Below, piece by piece: positions 1-13,100 of a stretch of 64,000 nt of DNA. Position 1 is the first letter of the stretch. The number at the start of each line of letters is the position of its first letter. The stretch comes from Cenococcum geophilum 1.58 (taxonomy: Eukaryota; Ascomycota; Dothideomycetes; Gloniales; Gloniaceae): the NCBI GenBank assembly GCA_001692895.1, contig KV748177.1, positions 2,480,001-2,544,000 on the forward strand, in the 5' to 3' direction. The notes below the pieces were generated by a model. It worked only from the letters and a program-made list of their open reading frames with translations. It was not told where the DNA came from and searched no databases. The position numbers and the translations under genes are program-made.

Positions 1-132
1 TATACCTTAGTATCCTTTTACTACACCACAAGAGCTTTAAGTCTCTCTATATATTTATAATATTATAAATATTTATTTATAAGGACTTTTAAATTATCCA
101 ATTATTATCATTCCTTATGAATAAATATATCG

Positions 133-2110
133 TTAAGAAGCAATGGATAAAATTATTATTGCGAACACTAGGTTAGGCTTTCCTTCGTTTATTAACAGCT
201 CTAACTATTGACTTAGAATTTAGAGTAGTTGTATACGCTTTAAGTCTACCTAAATGTCTTTAATTAGGATATTAAGTTGCTCCGTATCTTTCTTAGTATA
301 CTCCCTATTTGAAATTAGTTTCTTAGCAGCTAATGGGTATTTAGGGGGCAGGCCACTTACCAGATGTTTGGGCTAAAGAGTATCCCTAGGCCAAGTTCTT
401 TTACAAGCTTTATGCTTAGCTTATACCCTCTACTAAGCTGCATATTAATCCGCTTCCTTTATAATTATCTATTCCTCTTCGCAATACTAATATCTATTAA
501 GTTGCTAGATCTGCTACAGTCTTCTCCTATAGTTAGTCTCCTAACGCCTTTAACCCACTTCCTAGGTTACTTAGTTCTTGTCTACCAACCTTACATTCTA
601 TCTAGTACGTGAATTAATGCGCCCCTGCGGTCTACTAGCTTATTCCTCTTAGTGCGGATTATAACTTACGCTAGTTTAACCTACCTATTATACCACTCCT
701 AAGCCCCTATATACTCTAGCATATTAAATATTATAACTCTTTAGGTCTTAGAAAATCCCGCTTTTAGTATACGTATCTACATAGAGCCATCTAACCACTT
801 GCCTAAATTTGGTAGGCTTAAAAGCTCCTTATTATCTACCCGCAACGTTTATAGGATCCTTAAGTAAACCGCCTTTAGAACCCCTTACTAATGCTAGCTA
901 AATCTATAGATAATCCGGACTACCTTAAGGACTATATCCCTTACTATAGTAACCTCTATAGGAGGCGAGCCTATAATAGGGCTAGGTAATAAGGAAATAC
1001 TCTTGACCAATATTAGTATCTTCTTTCTGTGGATCTCTTCCGTCTAAGGTAAGATAAATATATTTCTTTCTATCTATTGCGCCGGTGTAGCTAAGGCTAC
1101 TATGCTTAGCGACGGTGCTTAAGGTGGGGTAGTACGCCTCTCCAATTCCATAGGCTCTGGTTATTAATTTTAATCTCTATTTAACGCTAGGGTGGTTCTA
1201 GATTCTAGGATTCCTTTCTTTATAGGTGCACTACTAATCTATCGGCGACCTATTGCCAATTCTACTCTTATAAAATCCTCTTTAGTAGCATTAACACCGT
1301 CGCCTAATTTAAGGTGGTATACTTTAACCTTATCATTATATATACCTTTATCTAGTACCAGTAATATAGTAGCATCTTTCCTAATCTTACTATATCTATT
1401 ACCATCTTTAAAAACTCTGCGTTTATTCTAATAGACTAGCATATCCCTAGACACCGGAGTAGCCAGTTAAGTTAAGCGATTAATACTAAGGCTACTTCTA
1501 CTTTGCTATGGATTAAGCTTGCCCAAAGGGTTGTCTTTCTTTACCTTAGCCTTAGCGGATTTTAGAGACCGATAGGAATAACCCTTATATCTTACGGACT
1601 TTGCAGCTTTATCCTCTATATCCTCCTAAAGCTGCTATAGCCCTCCGGTTACATCCTATATGCCGCCATTTATATCGCTATACTCCAGGATTATATTAGC
1701 TAGAGATTAAGTAGCCTTGGGGGCTTTCTTATATAGACTACGCACGAGCCGAGGGAACTAGGCCGATTAATGGTAAGATCCTTTAAACGGGATGCGCTCT
1801 TAATAAATAGCCCTTTTACGTACCTTAGGCTAAACCTGCATTCCGACCATTATGTCTTAGGTGACCTTAGTAACAAATTTATTAAAGAGCATTAGCAGCA
1901 CTTTACTTCTATTAATTAACGCTCTCGCACCCTAATTAATAATTAGCTCGTTATTTGTACGGTAACTATCTCTTAATAGTCTACTTCTACCTCCTAGCTT
2001 AGAGTCTCTTTTTAGATATTTATTAGCTCTATACTCGCGGATACGCCTAAGTTATTAAATTCCATTACGGCTTGAATTTCCAGGTTATCCTAGTATAGTG
2101 CTTAAAAACG
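133..2110 (-). pseudogene. Unidentified spliced gene relic
   Basis: I do not recognise the product. On the minus strand one frame runs from about 1890 down to 361 and is interrupted only by TAA/TAG codons that fit CAA, CAG or TGG mutated by RIP. Below 361 coding moves to another frame, and a canonical-looking intron (305-360) restores it exactly. The last exon is Lys/Gln/Leu-rich and reaches a TAA at 133-135. Above 1890 a third frame, with a Glu/Leu-rich stretch, continues to about 2110, so there is a second intron or a frameshift near 1850-1890. The middle is basic and probably helical. No catalytic motif is visible. The plus-strand open stretches at 364-612 and 1192-1431 are mirror shadows of this frame. 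Confidence 0.55.
305..360 (-). other. Retained spliceosomal intron in the relic gene
   Basis: Read on the minus strand, the 56-bp segment begins GTAAGT at 360 and ends AAATAG at 305, with CTAAG and CTAAT branch-like motifs 15-25 bases before the acceptor. Removing it joins the frame above 361 to the coding-looking frame below 304 in phase: the codon is split TG|G. Size and signals are typical of Pezizomycotina introns. Confidence 0.6.
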
Positions 2111-4850
2111 CATTAAAGGTTAATTAATTATTATAAAACTGTAATAGTAATAAGAATAGCAAGAAAGGATCGGATTAAGAGGACGCGTATATATATATAT
2201 AAATCTTACGGGCATTCCGGCATCCTAGGATATCAAAATGCTCCACTAAAAGTTATTATAAACGATTACGCCGCTATATAGCAACTAAAGCCGGCCGGGT
2301 GCCCTAATAGCGGCATTATACGACCATTTTAGAAATAAGGATCAATAGCTATTACGTAGTTAATAGAGATAGGAAATATAAAATGCGGATCTTAGGGTTG
2401 CTTAGCTAATAGTAGTGTATATAGTCTCGATTCTTGTTGGCTTATATAAGTATCTAATTACTAGGATTTAGAAGAGCTATAAGTCTAACACGCGTCCTAT
2501 TACTTAGAGATCCTAGTGCTAACTAACAGTTTAAAGCGCCATCTTAGGTAAGGGAATTTTGTAAGCTGTACCATTAAATGCCCTTTAGGGCCTTTTAATA
2601 CGCTCTAGCGTCCTATTACCTATAATATAACGCAATAGGGCGCATAAAGCCGCATATCCTACTTAAGAGCCCCGCTTTCTCGGCATCGCTATTAATATAT
2701 ACTACTACTACTAACGGACAGGCAACCTAAGGGATTACTGCATTATATGCCTATATATAAAAAAGATAAATAATCTATATCATCTAATCCTTCCTAAAGT
2801 CCCCTAAGATATAGTCTTAAGAAACCTAACCATTTATAGCATAGTTACTGGTTTATACAGAGCCCGTCTAGCCAAAAGAGTATTACTAATTAGCGCCTTA
2901 ATATTAGTAAAATCATCCTATAGTTTAAGGAGCGGTAATAAGGCGATCCGTATTCCAACGCCATTGGCGCTACAATTTATAACACGGCAACCTCTTATAC
3001 TTAGATCCTAAGTATATATTTATGCCCACGAATAAGTAACCTTAAATTAAGCCCCTACAGACGGTTAAGGCGGCACCGCTTAGCTTATTAAATTATAGTA
3101 ATATCCTTTCTTCCTTCTAGTGTTACGGACTTACGTATTGCTAGTATATATTAGGGGCGTTTTAGCAATCCTCCCGGCATGCTCCCTTGTAACTTATCGT
3201 CTTATATAGCACGAACCAAATTCGACTGCTTACCTTAGGGGGGGGAGGGTTAAAGCAGACTAACTGGCATCTATAGCACATCCATTCCTTAGGCTAAGAG
3301 CGTATAAGCTACCCTTAACTTTATATAAGAACTAGGGGATAGGCTTTATTAATAATATAAACCTAATTATATACGGGCCAATAGCCATAAAGAATTGCAG
3401 AATACTAGAGAAAGCCTATAACACCTATATAGAATAGGTAAGATAATATAGAGTCCAATTCTTACTAGAGAAATACTAGCTAATCTATTTTATAAGAAAA
3501 CATAACTAATTTATAGATCTTTAGTATATAATTTATATTAGTCCTCGAAATCGGACTCTATACCTATACGTAGTAAGGCCTATAAACCTACTAGTCTTTT
3601 AACTTAGCAGAGCTAACGTAAAAACGTCACATAGCTGTAGGTAGGAGGTGGTGGTAGTTGACAAAATGTTATAGGGGGTAGTGAAAAGTTTTCACATGGG
3701 ATAGTGAGATCTCGAAAACCACTACTAACGGTAACCCCCTTTATAGTAGACAACTGCTACGCTCCTATTCAACCCTATATAATCCTCGCGGATACGAGAT
3801 AGAATTTAACGTCCCCTGACCCCCAATTAAAAGCATTGACGACCTTATATTAATGGATAAACAAACGCGAATAAATAAATAAGCAGCGAGCAAATATACG
3901 GCCCCTCTTAACCCTTAGAGCAATCGCCCGCGGAGCATGCAGTTACTTACTATTTTATTACTACCGTAGCTACCTAGCAGCCTAGATTACAACCCACGGT
4001 TTTCCTTATCTCCTTTTAACGGAGTAGTAGCCCTTAAAAAGGGCCTAGCTAAGGCCTAGGCATAAAAGATACCTAAATACAACACAACACAACATATCCC
4101 GCTATTAGTAATATAGTAGTTAAAACGGATAAATCCCCCTTACGCCTTTAATGGCTCTAGGGGGGAAGGTAAGGCGTATATAGTAATGGTCAATAAGAGA
4201 TAGCATATAGGGGACGGTTAAGATATAGGAGAAACAATATATATACGGCGATTGATTGGCAAGGCCTAGCTGGGGCGTAGTGAACCCTAGCTTAGGATAA
4301 GCTAGAGAGGGAAGTAGTAGTTCCTAAAGAGTTTAAAACATCTAAGGAGGAGGACGTGCTGTAGGCCCATAGGGCCGCTACTATATACAAACATGGCAAT
4401 TCGGGGTTTTTTATCTAACTAAGGTGGCTTATAGGGTTTTTCCTTCCCTAACTGTAAGGGTTTTCTTCCTATAAACTATAAGTTTTCCCCCTATAATGGA
4501 GTAGTCTGCATAGGCTAAGTAGGATCCCTATTAGACGTTAATTAAAGAATTATTATTATTATTATAATAGTTTAGCGCGCTTATATAGTGCGGTATACCT
4601 AATAACTTAAAGTATAGCGCTCTTCTAAAAAAAATCTATAAATAGTTATATAAAAATGTCTATTTAAAGTGAAGTTACGCCTTCCTCTAAACAGCAACAT
4701 TAATATCTATTACAATTAGCCTTTTGGCTTTTTGCTTTAAAATAAGGCTTATTTAATAGGGATAATATAATTAAACCTTTAGGTAAGAACTGGGCTTAAG
4801 CCGTAAATCCGGCTTAAGGGCTCTACTCTCTTAGTATCTCTACACACTGC
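2111..4850. other. RIP-degraded DNA without an assignable gene
   Basis: No frame on either strand kept a recognisable motif here. The stretch holds a G-run (about 3239-3249), a short ACAAC microsatellite near 4079-4094, an ATT run near 4551-4565 and the imperfect palindrome at 3641-3770. It is probably degraded repeat DNA. Confidence 0.4.
3641..3770. repeat. Imperfect inverted repeat, possible MITE
   Basis: Two arms of about 50 bp, each opening with AGGAG and an AGTTG core and followed by a G-rich block, face each other around about 3705. The copy keeps more CpA/TpG than its surroundings. The arms are imperfect and no clear target duplication was seen, so the MITE label is tentative. Confidence 0.3.
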
Positions 4851-5106
4851 TAAGCGACGAGATTTAAAGGGATTGCGATTTTGTTCCTTTGTTTTTAAGT
4901 TAAACCATAAAATCATTTTAATTCTTTTTACGTATAAAAATCGGATCCCGCCGATAATAGGTATTAAGTAAGTAAAACGGAATATACTCTAAAGGCACCC
5001 GCAAGTAAAGATTAAACGTGTAAACCCTAATGGGAGAATAAAGCAAATATATAGAAGAATAAATAATTAAAGGAAGGATAAAACAACTATACTAATTTAA
5101 ACTCCC

Positions 5107-7900
5107 TTATCTATCTACCCTTATATTAAAAGCCGGTCTATAATAAGTAACGTCTAGGAGCGGATTATAGGCAGCCCCAGAACCCTAGCTACAAGCGCGC
5201 TGCGCATTTAGTAATTCTATAATTATCGCTTTAAGACGTAAAAGCCGTTCTTTAATAGTAGATCCTTTTATAGCTGGATTGGTAGCCTATAGAGGAGGTT
5301 AATAGCTATTATCTGGTGGGGGAGTTACGTAAGGAGGCGGAGGAGTTGCGTAGGTAGGCTAAGGGGTTTAACCTACCGTAGCTCCTATATTTACGGTCCT
5401 AGTAGTAGCTCCTATGTTTATAGTTCCAGTAGTAGCTCCTATATTTATAGTTCTAGTAGTAGCTCCTATATTTATGGCCCCACGTCTACGTCTTAGTCTT
5501 ATGGCTCTCTACCGCGTTTCTAAAGGAATAAAATCTATAGGGGAAATTCCAGATGCTGCGTATAGCCCTTCTAATAAACTTTTAACCTAGGGACGATTAT
5601 AGTAGCCCTTTAGCGTGCTTTTAGCGTACCAATATACTCTAGGCTGGTCCGTAAATACTAGCTTTAAATATTACATTAGTATGTTTAAATACCCTCCGGC
5701 TAAAGGAGTGCTATAACGTCTAAAAACGCTTTAGCCCGTAATCCGTATCTACTCTTTGTCCTTAGTCCTTAGGAGGTTAATACTAGCGTCAGCTAAGATA
5801 AATAGCTCCTCCCCTTAATCCTGCATCGCCTCTATATAGGCGTTAACTACTACCTCCCCTCCTATAAGATATAATGCAACTAATTTATAATTTAAGAAAC
5901 TCCCTTAAGGAGCGGGAGTTTATAGAAGTACTTAATATCTACTAGTATATAGCCTATAGCCTACTATTTCTCTTTTAACCTTATTATTATAAACTTATCC
6001 TTTATACGGATATAATATAGGTCCGGTAGTTAGTATTACGCTATTTAAGGCTTAATTTCCGCCTATACTATTAGCTGCCCCTACACTTAGAATTCCTTAA
6101 GGAGGCTAGTTTCCGCCTAGATTAGTAGCTCCTTAAGGAGGCTAATTTCCGTCTAGATTATTATTGCCTCCCGAAGGAGGATTTCCGCCTATATTATTAT
6201 TGCCTCCTAGAGGAGAAAGAGGATTTCCGCTTAGATTATTATTACCTCTTAGAGGATTTCCGCCTATATTATTATTGGCTCCTAAAGGAGAATTTCCGCC
6301 TATATTATTATTGCCTCCTAAAGGAGGAGGATTTCCGCTTAGATTATTATTACCTTTTAAAGGAGGATTTCCGCCTATATTATTATTAGCTCCTAAAGAA
6401 GGATTTCCACCTATATTATTATTGGCTCCTAAAGGAGGATTTCCGCCTATATTATTATTGCCTCCTAGAGGAAGAGGAAGATTTCCGCCTATATTATTAT
6501 TGCCTCCCAAAAGAGAATTTCTGCTTATATTATTGTTGGCTCCTAAAGAAGAATTTCCACCTATATTATTATTAGCTCCTTAAAGAGGCTAATTTCCGCT
6601 TAGATTATTATTAGCTCCTTAAGAAGGGTTTCCACCTAGATTATTATTACCTCCTAGAGGAGGGTTTCCGCCTATATTATTATTGCCTTCTAGAGGAGGG
6701 TTTCCGCCTATATTATTATTACCTCCCAAAGGAGGATTTCCGCCTATATTATTATTAGCTCCTATAGGAGGAGTTCCACCTATATTATTATTAGCTCCTA
6801 TAGGAGGGTTTCTGCCTATATTATTATTGGCTCCTATAGGAGGAGTTCCGCCTATATTATTACTGGCTCCTATAAGAGGAGTTCCGCCTACATTATTATC
6901 GGCTCCTTAAGGAGGCTAATTTCCGCCTATATTATCGTCGCCTGGCTAATTCTAATTAGGCAGAGATTTAGACTATAGGCTAACTTTATATTAGTATCCG
7001 TAAGTTAGGACTAAAAGGCTGCACTTTAGATACCTAGCTATTAAGCCACTAAGCGGAATATAGTTTTGGTGGAACCCATAGTTATAAAGTAAGACTGCTA
7101 TTTAACCTCTCCATGTTAGCATATCTTGGCATATAAGGCATTCTATTCCATCCCTAATAAAATCCTAGTCTCTATTTAGGAAATAAGTCTAAAACCTAGT
7201 AATCTAGGTAGGATAGACTAAACATCTATTATTAAGGCCGCTGCGCTAAATATAGTCCTAGTATATAACATAGCTATAGCGTATATATCTATTTTATGTG
7301 TCTATAGATTAACCATTTTTAACTTTATTCCTTATAACCCGATAATAAGAGCTATATTAGGAAAAGTAACCACCAAATCCTATTAGTTCTGCTAAATAAA
7401 ACACTTATTTTAACATATCCTCTAAAAGTTATAATGGAAGCTTATTCTAATCTTCTTTTAGTGCTTCTTCCTACCTTATACAGATCTCTTATAGAGGGCT
7501 AACTTGCGGGGGGGGCGAAGCGGAAGATATATTGGGCTCGGCAGCTTCTCCGGGGCTTAGTGGTTAAGATTAGGTTTTAAGTTGCTGTGAAGGTAAAGAA
7601 GGTAAAGAAGTAGCGTTTTTACCAGAGGATTCCCCCTATAGCCTTAGTAAGGAGGAAGAAGACTTACTAGGCTCTAGTGGCTGTTATAAGTCCTTAGGCG
7701 CAGTGGCTATAGCAGTAGGAACGGAAGTAGGATTAAGAGGTAGTGGCGGAAAGAGAGGTAGTGGCGGTACGCCTCTTCCAGTTACGGCACTTGTATTTAT
7801 AGGAGTTTATCTTATTAGACTTCTTACTAGGCTTCTTGCTATTAAGTTTCTTCTACTAGTTAAGAGAGTCTATAGGTTAGGAGAAGCCTCCTATCCACTT
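5107..7900 (-). pseudogene. RING-H2 protein with Asn/Gly-rich repeats, relic A
   Basis: Order from the N terminus: a Pro/Ser/Thr-rich segment (about 7900-7400), a RING-H2 finger (about 7155-7030), the tandem repeat GGNNNIGGNPPL (6945-6108), a short INIGATT repeat (about 5490-5400) and a conserved C-terminal domain ending at TAA 5107-5109. The first zinc pair is intact (CLIC); later ligands appear as Tyr, in YNYGFHQNY where C-x-H-x2-H-x2-C is expected, all explained by RIP. Copy B preserves complementary ligands. RING-H2 fingers usually act as E3 ubiquitin ligases, so that is the likely ancestral role. Stops are nearly all TAA/TAG for Gln or Trp. The plus-strand open stretches at 6164-6583, 6683-6910 and 7703-7939 are shadows. 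I do not recognise the C-terminal domain. Confidence 0.75.
6108..6945 (-). repeat. In-frame minisatellite coding GGNNNIGGNPPL, about 23 units
   Basis: About 23 units, mostly 36-42 bp and in multiples of three, each carrying a TTCCGCCTATATTATTATT core on the plus strand. On the minus strand they encode a 12-14 residue repeat, [GA]-x-NNN-[IL]-[GS]-GNPP. Units differ mostly at RIP-type sites and by 3-6 bp length steps. Paralogue B has only two or three comparable units near 11160-11260. Confidence 0.9.
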
Positions 7901-8399
7901 AAATATACGCTTTATTGTTTAGGACTTAAGGGTACTTAATTAGTATTAATTAGTTATAGCCAGGGAGGCATGCTTTAGAGAAGCTAGCTATAGTAATATT
8001 AGGCCAGCTAATAGAACGCCATAAGTAAGATAATTTTAGAGCAAATATATAGGATGTGATCACCGTAGTTAATAAAGTATTATTTCTTTTATACCCCTTT
8101 TTTTATATTATTAGGACTTTAGAGGACGAAAGTAGTTACCTAGTTTAAGGCCCATTTTTGGGCTCTATACTAGAGTGGCCAAAATATAAATAGTTAACGT
8201 TTTAAAAATGGACCTAAGATAGAGATAATTAGGGGCACCACTGGTCCGTATATTAGCTACTCTAAAACGGGGTCCTTAGGACTAGAAGCGGGTTATAGAT
8301 AATAATAGCAAAAAGGGACACGTTTAGGTCCTGGGGTTCTCCGCCTAAAGTATTTTCTGCTAAATAACCGTTAAAAGCGTATCCCTACCTATCTTATAA

Positions 8400-8775
8400 A
8401 CCATAACATAGACGCTAATTCCAGCTACTAAACTAAGGTTTTAACTATAGAACCCCATACTATAAATAAATCTTTCTCTATTAAGTCCTTAATATAAAGG
8501 GCTAAGGAATTTTAAAAAAGAGACTAACTAGAGACTCTTTAAAGGCTTATAAAGGAGAACTTCCTCTTATAGCAACGTCTTATACGTTATTAGGAACATT
8601 AGTACTCTACGCTTAATCTACTATAGAAGGTCTATAAAGCTGTCTAGTTAATGCAAAAGGTGCTTAAAAAATATAATCGTAAGGAAATAGTAGCTAAGTA
8701 AGATTGGCTTGCGTTCTAGGGAATTAAGAGAGAATCTACTAAAGGTTTAGGATTTAATCCAGGTAGGTGGATTTA
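8400..8775 (+). pseudogene. Coiled-coil protein fragment, relic A
   Basis: A plus-strand frame, Gln/Leu/Lys/Glu-rich once RIP stops are read through, ends with a W-L-[AS]-F-W-G-I motif near 8715-8740. The same frame and motif recur in copy B at 15730-16115, so selection once acted on this frame. The heptad-like spacing suggests a coiled coil. A similar C-terminal pattern occurs in uncharacterised fungal proteins; I assign no function. Confidence 0.5.
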
Positions 8776-8789
8776 GTAGAAGCTATAAA

Positions 8790-9315
8790 CGCTGCTTATT
8801 AGGAAAATATAATAAAAAATTGCATAATCTATTACCGGGTGCTTCCTAAGTAGGTGAAGTCTTACTATAATATCTTAGTAATTGCCTGACTGGTGACTAA
8901 CTAACTCGCTATATACTCTGCATAGACAATAGCAGTTATAAATAGTTGTATTTCGCCGGTTTTGAGCGCTAACCGTCCCTTAAATATATGCTTTTACCTT
9001 ACTATAGAGTAAAGAACTAAGGAGACAGTTAGTGCTTAGTGGCTTAGACCTATCCCTCTTTTATTACTATAGCTTAGACTAGTCTCTGCCTTAAATAAAG
9101 GTTTTAGATTTAAGGTCTATAATCCTTATAAGGGGATATACTAAGTGCCTAAAAACTAAAACCTAGCGAGGAACCAAAATATGGCCCTTCTAGATAAGAA
9201 AAGACCTATAGATAGCTAAGAGGAATAGGGCCTAAATTAAACTTCCTTTATTTAGCAAGAGTGGTCAAGAACTTATATAAACTTAAGCTATTTTAAGAAG
9301 TAATTGGTGACATTA
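8790..9315 (+). repeat. LTR-like block, copy A
   Basis: About 520 bp matched at 20715-21720 in the same orientation; there it carries an extra segment at 21085-21510. It contains a TATA-box-like TATAAATAG near 8938. The block from TATAATATCTTAG (probably once TGTAATATC) to about 9125 resembles a solo LTR in size and layout. No primer-binding site or matching partner LTR was found, so it could equally be the unit's own 3' region. Confidence 0.4.
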
Positions 9316-9319
9316 AATA

Positions 9320-9789
9320 GCTTAACGATTTTAGGTATAGCGTCTAGGCATTTCCTTAAAATGGGAGGCTGGGATCTCTTGGCGAAGGATAATATAAAAC
9401 TTAGCATTTCCCCTCCACTCCCGCGCCACTATATCTACTATTCTTTAAATTTCTAAAATATCTAGTAACTATTTTGGAAGCCAAGGAGGTCTAAAAATAG
9501 TATTAGGCTAAGCCAGCTTATACCTTAACTAAATTAACGGTACACTAAAGAGGGCTTTCCAAGGGCACCTATATACACCCCCACCTTAGCCTAATTAAAC
9601 CATAGGCGTTTACAGGTCCACTAAACTAGTCACTCGGCTATACCCCTAATCGTAAACATAAGCAGCTAGCGGTAGAGTCACGCCTAAAGAATATAAGCTA
9701 AGTAACGAGAGTGTATTCTATAATAAGGAAGGAAGTTAGATTAGGGAAGGCGGCTTAGCCTAAACCCTATATTCCGCATAAACGTTAGC
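9320..9789. other. Spacer between repeat units A and B
   Basis: About 470 bp with no recognisable frame. It includes CTCTTGGCGAAGGAT near 9376, also seen in the minisatellite at 21720-22240 just after the end of copy B, so both copies may once have been followed by the same sequence. Confidence 0.35.
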
Positions 9790-10163
9790 GACGCGAGATT
9801 TCCTTGGCCGGCTTTTTAGGCAAATATACCTACACCTCTGTCCTTGGAAAATGAATGTTTAAGGGGATTATAATAACATTAGTTCTCTACTTTTTAAGTT
9901 AAACTATAAATAAACATTCTATTTCTCTCTATATACAAAAATAGGATCCTACTAATAATAGGTATTAAGCAAGGTAAATAGAATAGCTAAGCTTAAAGGA
10001 CCCGTAAGAAATAATTTAACGCGTGAATTCTAATAGGAGTATAAAGCGAGAATTAGTTAATTAATTAAAGAAAATTAAGAGAGCCTAAATAGAATAAAAC
10101 TAATTCTAATATAAGGCCTTACCGTATACGGGCAGTCGACGCAAATCTTATTAGGCAATTTTA

Positions 10164-13100
10164 TTATTTTCTTTGTCTATCTATCCCTATATTAAAGCCG
10201 GTTTATAGTAAATAATATCTAAAGCGGATTAAAGGCAGCCCCGCAACCGCGTGCTTTCTAAAGTCACGTATCTACCTATTCTATTTACGCTGCGCATTTA
10301 ATAATTCTATAATCATCGCTTTAAGACATAAAAGTCGTTCTTTAATAGTAGATCCTCCTAAACTAGCTAGATTAGTAGCCTATAGAGGAGGTTAATTGCT
10401 AGTATCTAGTGGAGGAGTTGCGTAGGGAGGCTGAGGGGTTGCGTTTAAATATGGAGGCTGGTTATTAGGTCCTGTAGCTATTAGGCTAATAGGCGCAGTA
10501 TAGCTAGTACCTAGTAGAGGGGTTACATAGTAAGGCGGAGAAGCTTAAGCTCCTATTATTCCAGTAGTGGCATTCCAACATCTACGTCTTATAACTCTTT
10601 CCCGCGTTTTAGAAGGAGCAAATACTAAAGGCGAAATTTTAGATTCGCGGTAGAGGCCTTATAGGAGACTCTTAACCTAGGGATAATTATAATATCTCTC
10701 TAATGTGCCTTTAGTATACTAATATATTCCAGGCTCGCCTAAAAATTTTAGCCTTAAATATTATATTAGTGCGTTTAAATATCCTTTAGATAGAGGAGTA
10801 GTATAGCGTCTAAAAACGCTCTGGCCCGTAATAGTTATCTCTACTTTAGTTTTAGTTCTTAGGAGGTTAATACTACTCTCCCTAAAGAGAAATAGCTGTT
10901 CTCCTTAATCGGTTATATATTCTTTATATCCCTTAATAATAGCGTCCCCTCCTAGAAGATATGCTGCAACTAATTTATAATTTAAGTAACCCCCTTAGGG
11001 AGCAGGGGTCTATAGAAGCAATTAATATCCACTAGTATATGGTTTATAGCCTACAATCTCCTTTTTAACTCTATTATTATACACCTATCTTCTAGACGTA
11101 TATAGTTTAGGCCTAGTAGATAGAATATCTAGAGGTTAATTAACTCCTATAGATGGAATCGTACTATTAGGGGGCTGGCTTCCGTCTCTATTATTATTAC
11201 CTTTTATAGTTAAGACTGTGCCACTAAGGGGCTGGTTTCCGCCTTTATTTTTATTGCCTCCTATAGATAGAATAGTATTACTAGCGTTCCCTAAGGTTCC
11301 ATTACCGCTACGCTACGCTTAGCTGCTATTTTCTTACGGTGTTACATTTCCGCTAAACTCTCTATTATTGTTATTATCCTCTTAAGTTAGCTTAAGCGTG
11401 CGGTAAAGCGTTTCCATAATAGGATAATTATGGAATTTGCGAATATATTTGACTATATACGATCTAACTTTCTGCCAATTATTATCTATAGTGGCTTTTC
11501 TATATATCCTTTTATAGGGCAACCAAAAGTTGGGATAAAATATATTACTAGTATCTTAAGACCTAATTTAGTTCGCGTTATAAAATGCAAGCCTCACGCT
11601 ACCTTTATCCAGATTATTGTTTATTAAGGAGGTAATCGCGGTAACAATTGCGTTATAGAAAGTGGTGTTACGCTAGTTTCTCCCTATATCCTAGACTTAA
11701 GGATCCTATATATTAAGATCTGGGTTATATTTAGAGAAATGCCATTGTATTAAAATGCTGCTTATACTACTTCTGGGATCTATATAGTTAGCACGGAAGT
11801 TATTTAGCTATCTATCTAGATTAAAGTTAGCTATGTTCTAAATTTCTTATAATCTCCGTTTCTCTTCTTTAAAGATATGCTAAATTTTAGGATAAATGTA
11901 AAATAACTCGCTAAGTAATCTATCCCTGTCTTAATTCCTTATTATAGCACTTTCTCCGCAAGGAGGTAGTAAAGCAGTACCTCCTATATTAGGAGGTGGT
12001 GGGGGAGTGCCTACTTTGCTAAGAGTTGGGGATGGTATATAAACTTCGCGCTAACTTCCGTACGTTAGAACCGAATTTTTGCATTTAGGACACCTATTTG
12101 CTAAGCCGCCGTCTTTAATATAGTCTTAGTGGAACCTATAGTCACATAGTAAGACTACCAATTAAATAGTCTGCGTTAGTTCACTTTTATATATAAAGCA
12201 CTCTATCCTAATTTTATTTAATATTATATAATCCTTTACTTCTAACTCCAGTAGACGACTTGTAAAACTTATAGACTAAGTGGAATAGACTAGGTATCCG
12301 TTATTAAGACCGCTACGCTTAATATAGTCCCAGTATATAGTATAGCTACATTATATATATCTAGAATCTCCGTCTATCTATACTAAATCCCTTATAGCCT
12401 AATAATAAAAGCTATATGTTAATTCTACGTTATAAAAAGCCTCCGATTTTTCTGCTAAATAAAATACTCCTGTTAGTATATACCGGGAAAGCTATAACAG
12501 AGGTTTATTTTAATCTTCTTCTAGTGCTTCTTACTACCTTATATAGACTTTCTATAAAGGGCTAAGTGCCTACTATAGAGGTAAATCAAAAGGTTAGTCT
12601 AATATATTAGGCAGCTAGTTTATAGTTTCCTCTCCGGGGGTTAGTAGCTAAGATTAAGTTTCTACTAATACTAGTTGCTAAGGTTATTAGGGGATTAAAA
12701 TAAACTTAATTAATTCTGCGGGTTATTGCTATAGAATTAACAGAGATAATAGAATATTAGGAGACTCTCTAGAAATAGGATTTTCCTCTTTAGGGGTTAC
12801 CGGCTAAGATTAGGTCTTTAGTAACACTAACCGCTAAGGTTATTTAGGAATTAAAGTAGACTCAATTAATTCTACGGGTTGTTATTATAAAGTTAATAGA
12901 GATAAGAGGATATTAGAAGACTCTCTAGAAATAGGGTCCCTAGAAGGCGATTGCTATTTACATATAAACGAGGTAGTAACTTCCTCTTTAAGGGCTAGTA
13001 ACTAAGATTAGGTCTCTAGTAATACTAACCGCTAAGGTTATTTAGGAATTAAAGTAGACTTAATTAATTTTATAGGCTGTTGCTATAAAGTTAACGGAGA

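Larger units (their letters stand above)
4852..9320. repeat. Repeat unit, copy A (RING gene, coiled coil, LTR-like part)
   Basis: The whole segment has a second, diverged copy at 9790-21720 in the same orientation and order. Shared blocks are the 3' flank (4860-5100 with 9840-10160), the RING gene (5107-7900 with 10164-13450), the coiled-coil frame (8200-8775 with 15515-16115) and the LTR-like block (8790-9315 with 20715-21720). Copy A is uninterrupted and so defines the ancestral unit of about 4.5 kb. No terminal inverted repeats were identified. Confidence 0.75.

Noticed and set aside
364-1431. Plus-strand hydrophobic ORFs at 364-612 and 1192-1431, possible membrane proteins
   Set aside because: They mirror the minus-strand relic frame, which is open through RIP-type stops for over 1.5 kb and contains an intron.
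6164-6910. Plus-strand ORFs full of GGFPPILLL repeats
   Set aside because: They are the antisense of the GGNNNIGGN repeat. Only the minus strand continues into a RING finger and a conserved C-terminal domain.
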